From NCBI RefSeq assembly GCF_041146795.1, contig NC_135178.1:2272344-2336343 (forward strand): a DNA stretch of 64,000 bases, written 5' to 3'. Below the pieces are notes generated by a model that saw only the letters and a list, made by a program, of their open reading frames with translations, ran no database searches and was not told the origin of the DNA. Source of the DNA: Maylandia zebra. Its lineage: Eukaryota > Chordata > Actinopteri > Cichliformes > Cichlidae. A program made the translations under genes and the position numbers. Positions 11,899 to 24,858 of this stretch are shown here, piece after piece. Every line of letters starts with the position of its first letter. Position 1 is the first letter of the stretch.

Positions 11899-14800
11899 GT
11901 TGTCACTGGTGAGAATACCCATTTTCTATCTAGATGGTTTCCATACTACAGATATCAGACATGGATTTGAAATGACCATTAAATGCCTGATTGAGGAAAA
12001 AAGTTACCAGTTTGTGCACAAACCAGTAACAATAATTCACAATGTAAAATGACACTCCTGTTTAAAGTCTTGATCTTTATGCATTTCATTCCTTTTTCTA
12101 GTCACGACAGCATCATGACGCAGATCCACGGTTCACAGAGAAGTTTTTCACTCAGACTCTGGATCACTTCAACTTCAACAGTATGGGAAATGGGACATTT
12201 AATCAGCGCTACCTGATCACAGGTGAATGTAGTTCCCTGTTAATAATATAAGACATTCAGCAGCAAGTGATCCGTAATATCGGTCTCTCCTGTCCTCTTA
12301 GATCAGTACTGGGAAAAAGGCTTTGGACCCATCTTCTTCTACACTGGCAATGAAGGAGACATCTGGGAATTTGCCCTGAATTCTGGATTCATCACAGAGC
12401 TGGCTGCACAGCAGAGGGCGCTGGTCATATTTGCTGAGCATGTAAGAAGATTCTTTTACAACTCAGACAGTGTTTGTGACCAGTCTATTAGTGGCTCAAG
12501 ACTATTTGCACCTCGTGTAACAAAAAGGCAAGTAGAGTAAAGCTGAAGCTAGAGTAAAGCATGAGGATGTAGGAGGACGTCCTCATGCTGGACCTGTGAG
12601 CTGCAGCAGCTGGACCGTGGCTGCCCGTCTTCTGATTGTTGCTTAAAGCTTGAACTTCTTGTTTGCTTGTTTCTGTCTAACAGAGGTACTACGGCAAATC
12701 GCTACCATTTGAGAAAGACTCCTTCAACATACCTCAGATCAGCCTGCTGACGGTGGAGCAAGCCCTGGCTGACTACGCCATCATGATCACTGAGCTGAAA
12801 CAGCAGCTGGGAGCCACAGACTGTCCAGCCATCGTGTTCGGTGGCAGGTACGATGCCCTTAACTCACACCGACATCATTGTTCTCTGCTTGTGTGACTTG
12901 CCTTTAGCTGTGCTTTACACTGTAGGTATTTATTTCTTTACTTTAATATTTGGGCATATCAACAAAGCCTGTTAAAGCCGGTTTAAATGAATGTTTATGT
13001 CCTGCCCCTAGACATAACAACTTTTGATTCCAATTTCTAATAACTTGCTTTAATTAGATTTTTCCTCATTCTTGAAATAATTTTTTAAATTGGATATTAA
13101 GTAGAGATGGACAGGAAATGTGGTTAAGACATGCAGCAAAGGTCAAGGGTCAGGCTTGAACCCAGCTGCTCACGCACTGAACTAAAGCAGCAGCCTGCAA
13201 TGAAACAAGCTTCTCTGTTCTGACAGTGTAAGGTTACTAAAAGACATTTCCAGGATAAATAGTGTTTGGGAATCAGACACCAGATCTAACAGGAGCCGCA
13301 GAGTGCAAGCTTCAGTAACCTCTGTGTGTTCCTGAAGTGTAAAATGATAAACGAATAATAAGTTGACAAGTTTAAACACACAGGTATTTACAATTCTGGC
13401 ATGTGTGAGTCTTCTTTATGATATATGCTGATCTGTTGTTTATTGTATCTGCTCCTGCAGTTATGGTGGGATGTTGTCAGTTTATATGAGACTCAAATAT
13501 CCAAACATAGTGGCTGGAGCTCTGGCCGCCAGCGCCCCCATCCTGTCCACTGCTGGCCTGGGAGACTCCAGGCAGTTTTTCCGAGATGTTGCGAGTGTAA
13601 GTTGCTTCCTTTCCTTCTCTCCCAGCTCGTGACGCTGTATGATTGAGAGGCAAACATGGAAAGACTTTTCTGTATCCACCCACTTTAAAGTGATCTTTAA
13701 CTAAGCTGCAAGTATGGACAAACCAACCAAACAGAGCTTTTAAACAGGCCCAGTGTTGTTGTTGAAAAAGGAAGTGAGCCCATGTATTTACTTCATGTAT
13801 AAGCTTCACACGAGGATTATCCTGCCCACTGCACTTCCTCAGCTGAGGACGTTTGCTGACATGCAGTGTTTTCGTGTTGTTGTTGCTGTTTTAATGCGTT
13901 ATGGTCTTACTGGGTTGGACAGAATGAGCCAGGATTAAAGAAGAAGAGATTGCAGAGTCAGAATCACTGCACTTCTGCTCTGATACTTGATTATTGGGTT
14001 TAATCAAAAGGAACCTGTGTTGCTTCCATTATTTACTTATATGAACAATGCGCTGACTGAAACTCATCCCAGGCTCTATAGTAACCATTGCATTTTCCTC
14101 GGATGTTGGAGCTGGCATCGAGTTCATTGTGTTTCAGTAATAAAGCTGACAAAGAAAGGAGAAGCACAGTTTGTGTTGTATTGTGAAGACTGAGTAATAT
14201 GCCACCTGGTGGTACTTGCTGAGTGACCTCGGGGCTAAAGAACCCCTGATTTACAGGCAAGCCTCCACGTACATTTGCAGATCACTGTGGATCTGTCATG
14301 TCTGAAGTGTGCAGACTGCAATACACACAGTAGTTCTGCTAAAACTCTTGGACCTCCTGATCTAAATCCAACTGAGATCCTTTGTGGATGGATGGCAAAG
14401 TTTACAAAAACAGTTCCAGGCAGTAGATGCCCTTCATGCAACCGTCTTCACCACTTGGAGAAATTTTCCCACTCACCTCATGGAAACGCTCGCATCAAGC
14501 ATTGAAGTGATCAATAATAATGGTGCACTCATTACTGGGTTCATGTTTGATTTCTGTGTTTGGGGTTTACGTGGTTTGTGGAGGTGCGGCCCTTTGATCA
14601 GGACTGTACATAATGATTATGTGCTCTCATGACCATCAGCTAGGGGATGTATGTTAATAATGGAAACCATGTCCTGCAGGAACTTTCAACCCTGTGTCAG
14701 TTTTCTTTGGCTCCTCAGCGTTGCCATGCTACTGAAATGAAAGTGTTTTCCTACCATAGCGTTGCAGTAACCGTCAAACTGATCTTTCTTTGGCTCCAGG

Positions 14801-17800
14801 ACTTTGAGAGTGTTTCCTCTGACTGCACAGATGCTGTGAGAGGAGCTTTTCATCAGCTGAAAGAACTGGCTGAATCGCAGGGTAATGAAAAGATGGCTTT
14901 AATTTGAACTGCTATTTAAATATTCAGTGACGCAGTGTTGCTATAGCAGCACATCGCACAAAAGGTTTATTTTCTCTTTGTCGAGGACTTCTGATAAAGA
15001 ATATGTGGTGCTACTTGTAGTTGGAAAGTCCTGTAATAAAAAGTAAAGTAACTGATAATGAAAAACTCTCTGTTGTTGTCGCCAGAGTATCGTCACATTC
15101 AATCAGCGTTTGCCCTGTGCAAGCCTCTATCATCTGCCCGGGACATCCACCAGCTGAATGGTTTTCTAAGGAATGCCTTCACCCTGATGGCCATGCTGGA
15201 CTACCCTTACAGTACTCACTTCATGGGGAACATGCCTGCCAATCCTGTCAAGGTACACAGGCTGAAGAAGGACGTGTGGCGTCTTTTCCAGACTATAATT
15301 TGACAGAATGCTATAAATAACACTGTGTTACAGAGAAATCCGAGACCATAATAAGTCTTTCACTAGCAAGGATACGGTTACTGGTCAGGGCTACCGGTTG
15401 GAGAAGACCTCTCTGAGGGCCGATGACAGATTTCATTAAAGTATAAACACATTTACAAAGGATGCCACACCAACAGAAGCCATAGTGTTATAATAAGATG
15501 CAATGAGGCCGTCTGCTTCATGTCATTAGATTTTGTGTTATTTAAATGATAAGCCGTGCTTGAGGCTGGTCGAGCCTTGGATACCCTCCCCAACACGTTT
15601 CATTGATATCAGGGAGCATGATAATGGAAGAGCTCACTCCTAGAAATGTTTTATTATAGAGTAAAGGTGATCATTGTGAACAACTTAACACCAGCATGAA
15701 GCCCCCCAGACAAAGGTGACACAGCTTTGTCTTCCAGGTAGCCTGTGAAACCATGCTGGGAGGATCGGACCTGCTGGGTAACCTCAGAGACACTGCAGGT
15801 GAGACTTTCAGTGATGATCAAAACTTTGTTTAAACAGCACAGCTAGGACAGAGCATAGGGACAACAAGGAAGTAGCACTTCTCACTCCCGACATTCATTT
15901 CCATGTGTCTCTATGGGATTCCCCTCCCTGCGTATTTCTGCCCATCCTGATTGGCTGGTGATTGTAATGACCGCGTCACGCACAACCAACCCTTAAATAA
16001 CTTGCACTATTATGTAACCATTGTTCAAACACCTCTTCTCACTGCAGCCTGCTTTAGACTGGCTCGCTTAACTGTACCTAAGCTTCAGGTTTGCTGATGA
16101 TGTGGTGGAGAGGCCTGAGTCTAGGGGGCAGGCTAGAAGCATCGTGGTCCAGGATCTGGAGGTGTCTGAGAAGTTCACGAGTGAACTGCTGTCCATCATG
16201 GACCACCCGTTACACCCACTCCATGTGACACTTTTTGTTTTCAGTAAATAATTCAGACCGTTCTCTATAAACTGTACCAAACCTTGCTGCTGGTTTTCAC
16301 TAATGACGTTTGCACCACTGTATGATTAGTTCTTCAAATTCCTTGTGTTAATATTTTATTTGATCACTGTTGTATATAAACCTTTATGTCACTTAATGAG
16401 GCCTTCGGTGTGGACCTTTGGTACTTTTAACAATGTTGGGCTTTTGCGTTTTCTCTCTCTCGCTCCGAAGGTTAATAACACGTCTGTATGTCTCTTTCAT
16501 CTTTCAGCGATCGTATACAACGCCACCGGGATTCTGCCCTGTTTTGACCTGTACAGCCTGTATTTGGAGTGTGCTGATCCCACTGGGTGTGGGCTGGGCT
16601 TCGACAGCCTGGCCTGGGACTACCAGGTACTCCAACACCCACTGGTGAATTAGTAATACCACATGTGTGACATTACTGATCCACTGTGGCAGAATGGGTA
16701 TTTTCAGGGATGCCACAGTCGTAGTATGTTTCGCCGACCTCGTCTCCTCCTGTTGCTTCCAGAGCACTAAAGTGAAAGTTATCCCAGTCACCAGTCTCCT
16801 CTGATTAAACATGTGCATTTTTTGCCTTTCCCCATTCATAAAATGATTCAGATTTATCTTTGTGCTTTGGTGAGTCCAGTTTTAGTGACTCTGCACAGAG
16901 ATGTTTGGATCTGGCTCCAGATGTGAATCCAGGGGTGGAACAGTAGATTAGTAGACATGGGTTTGAATCATGTAAACATGGATCTTAAAAGACACAATTT
17001 GTGGAATTGTTGATACCGATAACAGAGCAGAAGAAGCCCCGAGGCAGTACTACAGTGCTTTGGAAAGTTAGATTTAGATCATTTTAACTGTGAGTAACTG
17101 GATATTATCCTTTCTGATGTTGATGAACCTGCGTCTGTGTCGTTGCAGGCATGCACGGAGATCGAGCTATGTTACGAGAGCAACAATGTGACGGACATGT
17201 TTCCTCCGATGCCTTTCACTGAGGAAGACCGCAGGCTGTACTGCTCCAAACGCTGGGGTGTGGTTCCACGACCGGGTTGGCTCAACATCCAGTTTTGGGG
17301 TGACGGTGAGAGCTGAAGACCAACAGACTGATGAGACTGACATTTAGAAGTTATATTGCACGTGGCTCAATAAAGGAAATGGTTTGTTGATTAGAGCCAC
17401 AAACTACATAGTAAATGGACTGTGTCTTATATCGCGCTTTTCTACATGCCTGCCTGCAGCACAGACATTTCACCAGTTCTGCTGGGCTGGCTTGTAGTTC
17501 AGGAGGTCAAGCAGGTCGTCCCCTAATTAGAGAACTGGTGGTTTGATCCCAGGCTGCATGCCAAAGTATGAATGTACGTTAACATTAGATAGAAGTGCTC
17601 GTGTGAATGAGCCATGTTGTATAAAGTGAAACAAGAAGTACGACGAAAAACTTCTTGTTGCCATAAAGTTTGAATACATTTGTCTCTCGGTTAGTGTTTC
17701 TAATGAAGTCTTGTGTGTGCAGCTCTCTCCACAGCCAGCAACATTATTTTCTCCAATGGAGACCTGGACCCATGGGCCAACGGAGGGGTAAGTGTGTCAA

Positions 17801-18131
17801 CCAATTAGCTATAATTCAGTAAAGCTTCTGTTTCATGTGTGTTACTTAGCTCTTTGTGCTTTAGGTGCGCACATCCCTGAGTGACTCACTGATAGCACTC
17901 AACATATCTGGAGGAGCCCATCACCTGGACCTGAGGTACAGCAAGAGCATTTTTCACTTTTTATAGAAACTCCTGAAACCTCCCAAAAATGTGCAATTGC
18001 TTCATATGGTTTTCTGCAGGGGTTCTAATGAGGCTGATCCAGTGTCAGTGATTAGTGCCAGGAAGACAGAAGCAGACCTGATTGCACATTGGGTGAAGAT
18101 GGAGAGGACCAGATTACAAAAGTTTGTTTGA
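10092..18131 (+). CDS. dpp7: Dipeptidyl peptidase 7 (DPP2/quiescent cell proline dipeptidase)
   Basis: S28-family serine exopeptidase that removes N-terminal dipeptides with Pro or Ala in second position, acting in lysosomes and secretory vesicles. Exons: 10092-10169, 12102-12222, 12302-12441, 12684-12847, 13461-13596, 14800-14881, 15086-15252, 15738-15798, 16508-16626, 17149-17305, 17723-17787, 17865-17935, 18020-18131. Together they make 490 codons plus a stop, close to human DPP7 (492). All junctions are in phase with GT-AG borders. Residues 1 to about 20 ([19 protein letters not shown]) look like a signal peptide. The triad is Ser168 in GGSYGG, Asp424 in LDPW and His449 in GGAHHLDL. N-glycosylation sequons occur at GNGTF, YNATG, NNVTD and LNISG. 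Related PRCP is less likely given length and motifs. Polyadenylation signals follow near 18210-18240. No defect was seen. Confidence 0.96.
10515..10690 (+). repeat. Dispersed repeat with a hammerhead-like core (copy 2)
   Basis: Second copy of the 4065-4260 repeat, in dpp7 intron 1. CTGATGA lies at 10644-10650 and GAAA at 10655-10658, four bases apart as in copy 1, with GACGTC just upstream and ACGTC just downstream. The end (GTCCAGATGAACACAATCAG) also matches the arms of the palindrome at 44742-44899. Confidence 0.55.
11566..11897 (+). mobile_element. tRNA-derived SINE
   Basis: The head carries tRNA-like pol III boxes: GTGGCTCAAGAGTTGGC (A-box-like) and GGTTCGAGCCCC (B box). A conserved central body follows (CCTTGGGCAAGACGCTTCAC ... 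CACCAGTGTGTGAATG), then a LINE-like tail (AAAGCGCTCTGAG...GTGCTATATTAATGCA) and an (ATT)n tract at 11853-11897. It is the same family as the copy at 30606-30895, and lies in dpp7 intron 1. Confidence 0.9.
14330..14560 (+). pseudogene. Tc1/mariner transposase C-terminal relic
   Basis: Short frames in dpp7 intron 5 read PDLNPTE..CGWM, then in another frame [28 protein letters not shown] and EVINNNGA. These correspond to the C-terminal end of Tc1-like DDE transposases, with DLNPIEN around the last catalytic acid. Frame changes and a short indel before EVINNNG show it is dead. The N-terminal half is not recognisable. Confidence 0.75.
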
Positions 18132-18199
18132 GCACGTTCACACAAGAATATTCGAACTGCAGTTACAGAAGAATCAGACTGCAGCTTTTTGAGACTGTT

Positions 18200-18245
18200 C
18201 AATGTTAAATAAATTTATTTTTAAAAATATTGAAATAAATAAAGT
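18200..18245 (+). terminator. dpp7: dpp7 polyadenylation region
   Basis: Three AATAAA signals lie 75-110 bp after the dpp7 stop codon, in an AT-rich context. Confidence 0.7.
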
Positions 18246-18794
18246 GAAATGTAAAAATGAAACACCAGTTTGTAAATGTATTCATTGTAATTTCATTTTA
18301 AATTTGTACTTTTTTCAATGCATATGTTAGTAAATCAGGATCATTCCAAACCAGCAGTGTTTTGGAATCTGCACACATCTGCATACATCTGCATACTGCC
18401 CCGCCCCCATTTCTCTGAACGGCGAACACATTTACCTCCAGGTGAAGAAGCAAAAGCAGTGAACTGGTGACGATACGGTAAGACAGAAGCTGCACCTCTA
18501 AGGCAAGAAACAAGAAGGCTGACTGTGAAAGTTAAAGATAATTTTGTCTGAGGTCCAAAGAGGAAGCTGGAAGACTTGAAGCTTTTCAAAGTGTTTACAT
18601 GGGAGTAAAGTTCAGTTAAAAATAAATGTTTGAAAAACATTCAGGCTAAAATAACAAGAGTGCTGAGTGTGACTGTATCTGAGACACTCATTGAAATAAA
18701 CAATTGATATGACAAAGACCAGCAGACTGCAAGAGAAATAGAAATTCATAAGAAATTCACTGAGTTTTCTAGTCTGAGCACTCATAGTTGAACT

Positions 18795-19060
18795 AAATAG
18801 ACTAGAATAGATCCTTTATTGTCACTGTTACAAGAACAGTGAAACAGTTTGTCATCTCTCCGTTGGCAGCATGTAGATTTACATTCAGATTCATACATAG
18901 CAACATATCTACACAAAAAAGATTTGTTATAAGTTATATACACGTGCGTGTGTGTGTACACACACACACACACAAACAAACACTGGTTGCTACTGTACAG
19001 TCATATAAATAAAGGTAGGAATGTTGGTTGTATTAAACTGTAACAAATACTGTTTATAAA
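18795..19060 (-). repeat. LINE 3'-end-like repeat with a short GT/CA tract
   Basis: ACTAGAATAGATCCTTTATT followed by GTCACTGTTACAAGAACAGT resembles the widespread fish LINE 3' end (reverse orientation, TAGAATAG tail at the left). A small GTGTGTGT/CACACACA stretch lies near 18950-18975. No protein frame is recognisable. Confidence 0.5.
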
Positions 19061-19289
19061 TAAATACAGTGCAAGTGTCCATGAGTGTTAACAGCACAGT
19101 TAATCTTCAGTCAGGGTGGAGGTGGGGCATGTTTGACAGGCTGTGGGTCGAAGCTTCTATTGAGTCTGTTTGTCTTGACCTGATTCCCATGATGAGTTTT
19201 TCCTTTCCAGTCACCTTCCTCACTCACTATGTGCTAACAGACCTCTCTGCATTGAATCATATCTGTTATTAACCTCTGTCTCTCTTCCA

Positions 19290-19565
19290 CAGCATGTCTT
19301 TATCCTGTCATCCTTCTCTCACCCCAACCAATCACAGCAGATGGCCCCGCCCCCTCCCTGAGCCTGGTTCTGCTGGAGGTTTCTTCCTGTTAAAAGGGAG
19401 TTTTTCCTTCCCACTGTCGCCAAAGTGCTTGCTCATAGGGGGTCATATGATTGTTGGGTTTCTCTCTGTATCTATTATTGTAGGGTCTACTGTACAATAT
19501 AAAGCGCCCTGAGGGGACTGTTGTTGTGATTTGGCGCTATATAAATAAAATTGAATTGATTGATC
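19290..19565 (+). repeat. Common fish retroposon 3' segment
   Basis: The tail GGCGCTATATAAATAAAATT followed by GAATTGATTG, preceded by TATAAAGCGCCCTGAGGGGA, is the 3' end of a dispersed fish non-LTR or SINE family. The upstream body includes GGTTTCTTCCTGTTAAAAGG. I cannot assign the family. The short open frame over it is incidental. Confidence 0.6.
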
Positions 19566-20189
19566 TGTAGCGTTTACCAGCGGGAAGGGGGGAAAAGTGA
19601 GTGTCCAGGGTTTGAGGGAACCTCGATGATGATACAGGATTTCTGCTGAAGTCTGCCAGTATAAATGTCTCTGAGGGGGGTCAGTGATGTGCCAATTGTC
19701 TACACTTCTGACGTGTTAAGTCCACCCAAAAACCACCTATCATAACCTTAAAAACATATTCGGTCTTCATAACTAACAAAAATATTAAATGATTTGCAAA
19801 TAGTAAAACTTACATCTGCAGAGAGCTATGGCGGTATCTTTTGGAAGCTGTTTACATAGTTAATAATGTAGACGTAACCATGGAGACAGAGTCACGTTAG
19901 CTAGCAGCGAATGTTTACTGCAGTGAATGAGGTGATTGTGCACACATCCTCCACACGTTGCACAGGTTAAAGACATTAGTTGAATATTGTTCTAAAATAT
20001 AGGTTTACTTTCTGTTGCCCATCACCTCAGGGTGAATATTACAGTTTCAGCCTAAAAATGTTTCACTGTCTAAATATTAAGACATTTGAATATTCTTACA
20101 AACGTTCATGTCTCAGAAGCACAGCTATTCATGTTTGCTATTACAGTTTTATTTGTTAAGAGAATTGTGAACTTTACATTATATATCTA

Positions 20190-20490
20190 ATCAAATTAAG
20201 TAAAACGTTATTTGTATAGCACCTTTCAAGATAAACATCACAAAGTGCTTCACAGAAGCTAAAACATTAACACAAAAAGTCAGTTTAAAAAGATGAGTTT
20301 TTAGCTGTTTGTTTTTTTTAAAGCGACCACAGCCTTGTATGATACACAACCAGCAAGCCCTGATCACGTGACCTCAGGGACCTGTTGGGGATGATAAAAG
20401 ATCTCTGATGTATGTTGGTGCTTGCAGAGCTCTAAATGTCAAAGGTCATAATCTGAAAGTGGAGCCAGTGCAGCTGGATCAGCAGGGGTG
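20190..20490 (-). repeat. Interspersed retroposon fragment
   Basis: Begins ACGTTATTTGTATAGCACCT, then CACAAAGTGCTTCACAGAAG, and runs into GTGGAGCCAGTGCAGCTGGA. It has the same general layout as 1885-2510. No coding sequence is seen and the family is not assigned. Confidence 0.5.
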
Positions 20491-21794
20491 TACTTGGAAG
20501 TACTTAGAAATAATATCAAACCTATAAAAGCTGTTTAGGGTCATCATTTTTACAATTTGTAATTGTAAAAAAAATCAAACAAGTGAACTTTTCTGTTTGT
20601 GATGCATATCAACAGCAGACCTCTTAGACTGTAACCTCTAATTAGGCAAAACCAAAAACTGAGTTGTTACGACAAATGTCTTATAAGAACAAGAAAAAAT
20701 ACTTCAGTACACGGCCTAAATATTTCTTCCCCGACTTCTTCTGAATTCCATCAGTTTTGTCTGTTGGTTGGTTGGTTGGAAGACAATGAGCAACAAAAAA
20801 AGATGATTTAGTAATTTTATTTCCAACCTGCTGCTTGAACGTGTTGTGTAATGAGGCCGAACACCCATAGTTACCCCTCTCCTGTGTCAGGAGAAGGACT
20901 GTACTGTACAGCATATGATTGTTATGTGATGAATGCTTATGTAATATGATAACAGGCATCTGGTCTTACATCATCAAAATATAAATAGCAGATGGTGAAT
21001 ATACTAAATAGCTGGATGACCATGAAAAATATGTTCATTACTGCAAATGGCCATGAGAGTCACTAGAATAACATTCAACTGGACACGTGAGGAACATTTA
21101 ATAATGTATTTTAACTAGCAGAACAAATGAAGATACTGTTAATCACTTACATAAGATGTACTCAGCTACTTCCACAGTTTGATCATTGGATCTTCTCATC
21201 CTGGGGACAATAATGCACATGGATGCAGATTTGTTGTTAACTTTAGGAAAGGTTTATTTATTTATTTAGCTCCAGCCCCACTGTGACCCTGAACTGGACA
21301 AGCAGTTAAGAAAATGTGTGAATAAATGATCATACATCAACTAACTGAAAATGAGACTTTAACAGTTTCTTCTATGTAAGATTGTCTTCTACTGATATAT
21401 CTGCAAACTTGACAGGACTGCTGTTTTTCAGACTACATGTTGTTGTACATACATCACTGTATGTTGGGTTAACACAGTTCATTACTCCTTATGTCTGTTT
21501 TTTCATTTTTCTAACTGGTCATTACTTACATTTTGATTCGATCATTTCAGTTTGTAAATGATCACCCAACTGAAATACAATGTATCCAGTTCAGGGTCGC
21601 AGCGGGTGACTACCCCAGCTGTATAGTCCTGTATAGTCTGTTAACACTATTGGAAGTAAAAATAACTCGAACTCCAATTTTGAAAACAAACTTTTTTTAA
21701 AAATAAAGCTCAGACTTTATTATGAGTCTGTGTGAAGGTCCTGCTGTGGTCTGGGAGAGTCCTGCAACTCTCTGTCTGCAGAATACAGTATATA

Positions 21795-22230
21795 ATGACC
21801 AATGCTGGGCAAGTTACTTAGTAACGAGTATAATTTCTAATTAGTAAAAGTAATTATAGTTATTAGTTACTTCTTCAAAAAAGTTACTGAGTTAGAAACT
21901 GAGGACAAGTTTTGCAAACAACAAAGTTATATGTAGTTATTTATCTAAAAATGCAGCCAAGGTGCGTTTTTTTATAACCATTTCAAACTATTTACAGAAC
22001 AATCAGCTGTTCTGCATCAGATAAGAGTCACACAAATTATTTGTAACACTCCAAAAAATAATTTATGTCCACTGTAAGATAAAGGAGAACATCACAGGCC
22101 TGATACCTGCAGGACTGAGAGCAGCAGGTGTGTCACTGCTCCTGTTTTCCACCTGGAGACAGCGTTTACACTGTAATCTGCCTTTGGTGGCTTTTTGGCA
22201 GCAACTGCGGCCGCAGCACCAATCCAAAAA
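21795..22230. repeat. Possible non-autonomous DNA element (AAGTTACT-rich)
   Basis: GCTGGGCAAGTTACTTAGTA followed by alternating GTAATT/AGTTACT blocks resembles the ends of fish hAT-like non-autonomous elements. The right end is not found, so boundaries are approximate. No frame is supported. Confidence 0.35.
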
Positions 22231-22399
22231 TGATTTAGATAAGTCTTATAATAACACATTAAAACATAGTATGCCTAATTTGAACTTTATTTTAGTATAG
22301 TAATGAAGTGTTTAGAAAATGTCCTCTGTAGTGGACATTTGTAGTCCTTTCCTCCATTTTGTTCTGTTTTTTCAAATGACCAGAAAGGGAGTTTTCTTC

Positions 22400-23260
22400 A
22401 GAAGCAAAAATAATTTTATTGCATATTGTTGAGGGAAACTCAGATCTTGAGTTGTCTGATGAAGAAGATCAGCGTGCATGTTTTAGCCGGAAGCAGAGGA
22501 AGATGATTCAGGGAGCTCTGAGGATGAAATTCAGGCAGGGCATGCAGATACTGAGGAGTCAGATCAAGCTGAACAGTCCAGTTGGCGTCCACTGTGGAGC
22601 AGGAATTCAAAGTACACCATGAGTTTAAAACAATACCTCCTGAACTTGTTGTCATTAACAGGTTGGACACCAAGCCAGTTGTCATGGCGTCCTGTGCTAT
22701 GGCATTGAACCTCAGGACACATGTTTGTCCAGGTGCCAAGGCCACTGGCAACTGCTGAGTACAATACCAACATGGGTGATGTGGACCTTGTTGACCTAAT
22801 GTTGAGTTTCTACAGGATGGCCCTCGCACTCGGAAATGGACAGTATGTGCAGTTCTCCACTTTTATGGTCTGGCAATCACCAACACGTGGCTTCAGTATA
22901 GCAGTGACTTGCAGTTTCGGGGGAAGAAACCATTGAAGTTCCTTGACTTCAAGCTGCTCCCTGGTGAAGAGTTGATTACTCAGGCTCAAGCAGGAAGTGC
23001 AAGTGACAGTGAAGATGAGTATACTCCCCCACATCAAAAGTGGAAACAACAGCTAAACGAAGCTCTGATATACTATGGTGCCATCCACCTTCCAGAGAAG
23101 GTGGATGAAACACATCTATCAAGATGTTGCAGATCCAACTCCAGAAGCAAAACATGATGTGCACAAAGTGCAAGGTATTCCTCTGGTTTCCAAGAAGGGG
23201 GATTGCTTTTTGAAGTATCACTCCAACAAAAGAACTAATCAAAAGTGATTCTGGTCTGTG
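22400..23260 (+). pseudogene. piggyBac transposase relic 1
   Basis: Broken frames read SDEEDQRACFS near 22460, PPELVVINRLDTKPVVMASC near 22640, a block matching the DxxD/SFYRMA...RTRKWT stretch of piggyBac DDE transposases (about 22770-22850), [12 protein letters not shown], and a C-terminal Cys-containing segment (KCKVFLCF near 23165). Several stops and frame changes interrupt it. Adjacent GTCCTCTGTAGTGGAC (about 22321) and GTCCTCTGCAGTGGGC (about 23352) may mark terminal repeats. Confidence 0.75.
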
Positions 23261-23999
23261 GATGTTAAACTTGTTCTTAGGTTTACCTCTTTTTTGGGGG
23301 GAAGCAACTGTTTGCCATTGAAGTTCAGTTTTACATGTTTGGCCTTCCAACGTCCTCTGCAGTGGGCATGTGATATCTACAAAATAAAACCTTTTTTTTC
23401 ATAATTTTTTTAGTCTTCTGATTACAAACACTGGGGGTTCAAACAAATGGCTTCCTTGGATGAGGGCGCCGAAACACCCAATGAATCCACGGTCCATGAC
23501 TGATGATGTGTCTTTAAACTTTAAATAAGATATTATATTATATATTGGAAAAAATTGAACAGGATAGAATTTATGTGTATATTTTGATTCAAAATTAAGA
23601 TTTTAATCCCTAAAACTAACCAAGGAGTTTAAAATACAAGCGGCACCTAACTGGAAGATTTGCCTTCTAAACCTAACACTAGAATTTTTACTGGGGCAAA
23701 CCAGAACTCTGAAATATCAGTACTTTAATGAATCATTAATGAATCAATGAATCAGAAGCCCAACTTTTTGTGTGATGGTTAGCATCTTCCTCTGCCTTTT
23801 GGGTGCTACCGCAAGAGCCTTTGACGGCGCAAAATGTTTTGTCAATATTGTTGTGTTTGTTGGGGAGAAAGCTTACAAACACACAGCTAGTGATCGATGT
23901 TGCGATTCTGTACTGTACAGTAGGGAGGGCACGGAGGAGGTCGACAATGGCCTACAGCCGATCGGGACGCTGTAGGCCATTGTAGGCCTGTTCATTTTC

Positions 24000-24840
24000 A
24001 TTTGTTGCCTCAAGGCAACGTGTGTGTGTGTACGTGTATTACTTATTGTTGTGGGGACACAAATCTGTTTACACACTCACATTGTAAGAACCAAGAAATG
24101 GTACCCCCGGCTGGTCCACTTCCTGGACATGATCATGGTTACCACCTGGCTGCTCAACAGAAGAGACTGTGAAGGCACTGGCATGGAGCAGAAAGACCAA
24201 ATGAGGCTCTATACCTTCAAATCATACGTTGCAGATGGCCTCTGCATGTGTGGGAAGAGCCTGGAGAAGAAGAGAGGTCGTCCCAGCCAGTCCATTGCTA
24301 GCACATATGAGGAGAAGAGGAAGAAAAGACGCACAGCTCCCATTCCAGTCCAAGATGTCCGCCTGGATCAAACAGCCCACTGGCTGATCATGACTGGGTA
24401 CAAGGGACGATGCAGGGTGTTAGGGTGCAATGGTCCACCAAAAGCAATGTGCCGCAAATGCAATGTGCACCTCTGCTTCACCCACGACCGCAACTTCTTC
24501 CTGAGGGTCCACGCTGAATGAACAAGACATCCCTCAGAGATCCCTGATCCAACGTTGGATGTATTTTTATTGTTCTGTGAAATGTTTACAATGTTTATTT
24601 GTTGTTTGTTTATTCGTTCATCCTTGTTGTACTATTATAATTATGTATTATAGAATAACTTGGTGTTTGACTACCCTTGTCGCACAGTGTTGCCTTGAAG
24701 CAACAAACCAATATCTGTTTGGGGGGGGGGCAATTTTGTGATTGTTATATTATTAGGGACCCTAAATCTGCCCCAAAATAGGGTGAAATATTTTTTCCAC
24801 AAAAATTAAAAAGTCATGCAGTAGAGGGTAAAGGGCCATG
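24000..24840 (+). mobile_element. piggyBac element, C-terminal transposase fragment
   Basis: An open frame ending at 24521 reads KKWYPRLVHFLDM, TTWLLNRRDC, KKRGRPSQSIASTYEEKRK, APIPVQDVRLDQTAHW and a Cys/His-rich end with CRVLGCN, CRKCNVHLCF and THDRNFF. These are the last third of a PGBD-type transposase with its C-terminal zinc ribbon. The N-terminal catalytic part is absent. TTGCCTCAAGGCAACGTG (24005) and GTTGCCTTGAAGCAACAA (24690) may be terminal repeats. It is a different family from relic 1. Confidence 0.75.
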
Positions 24841-24858
24841 CCTGTAACACCCGTGTAT

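Noticed and set aside
13477..13809. Minus-strand frame across dpp7 exon 5
   Set aside because: Antisense to a well-supported catalytic exon; no recognisable protein.
16068..16280. Minus-strand 70-codon frame in dpp7 intron 8
   Set aside because: No motif; the plus strand there looks like a short degenerate repeat fragment that I could not classify.
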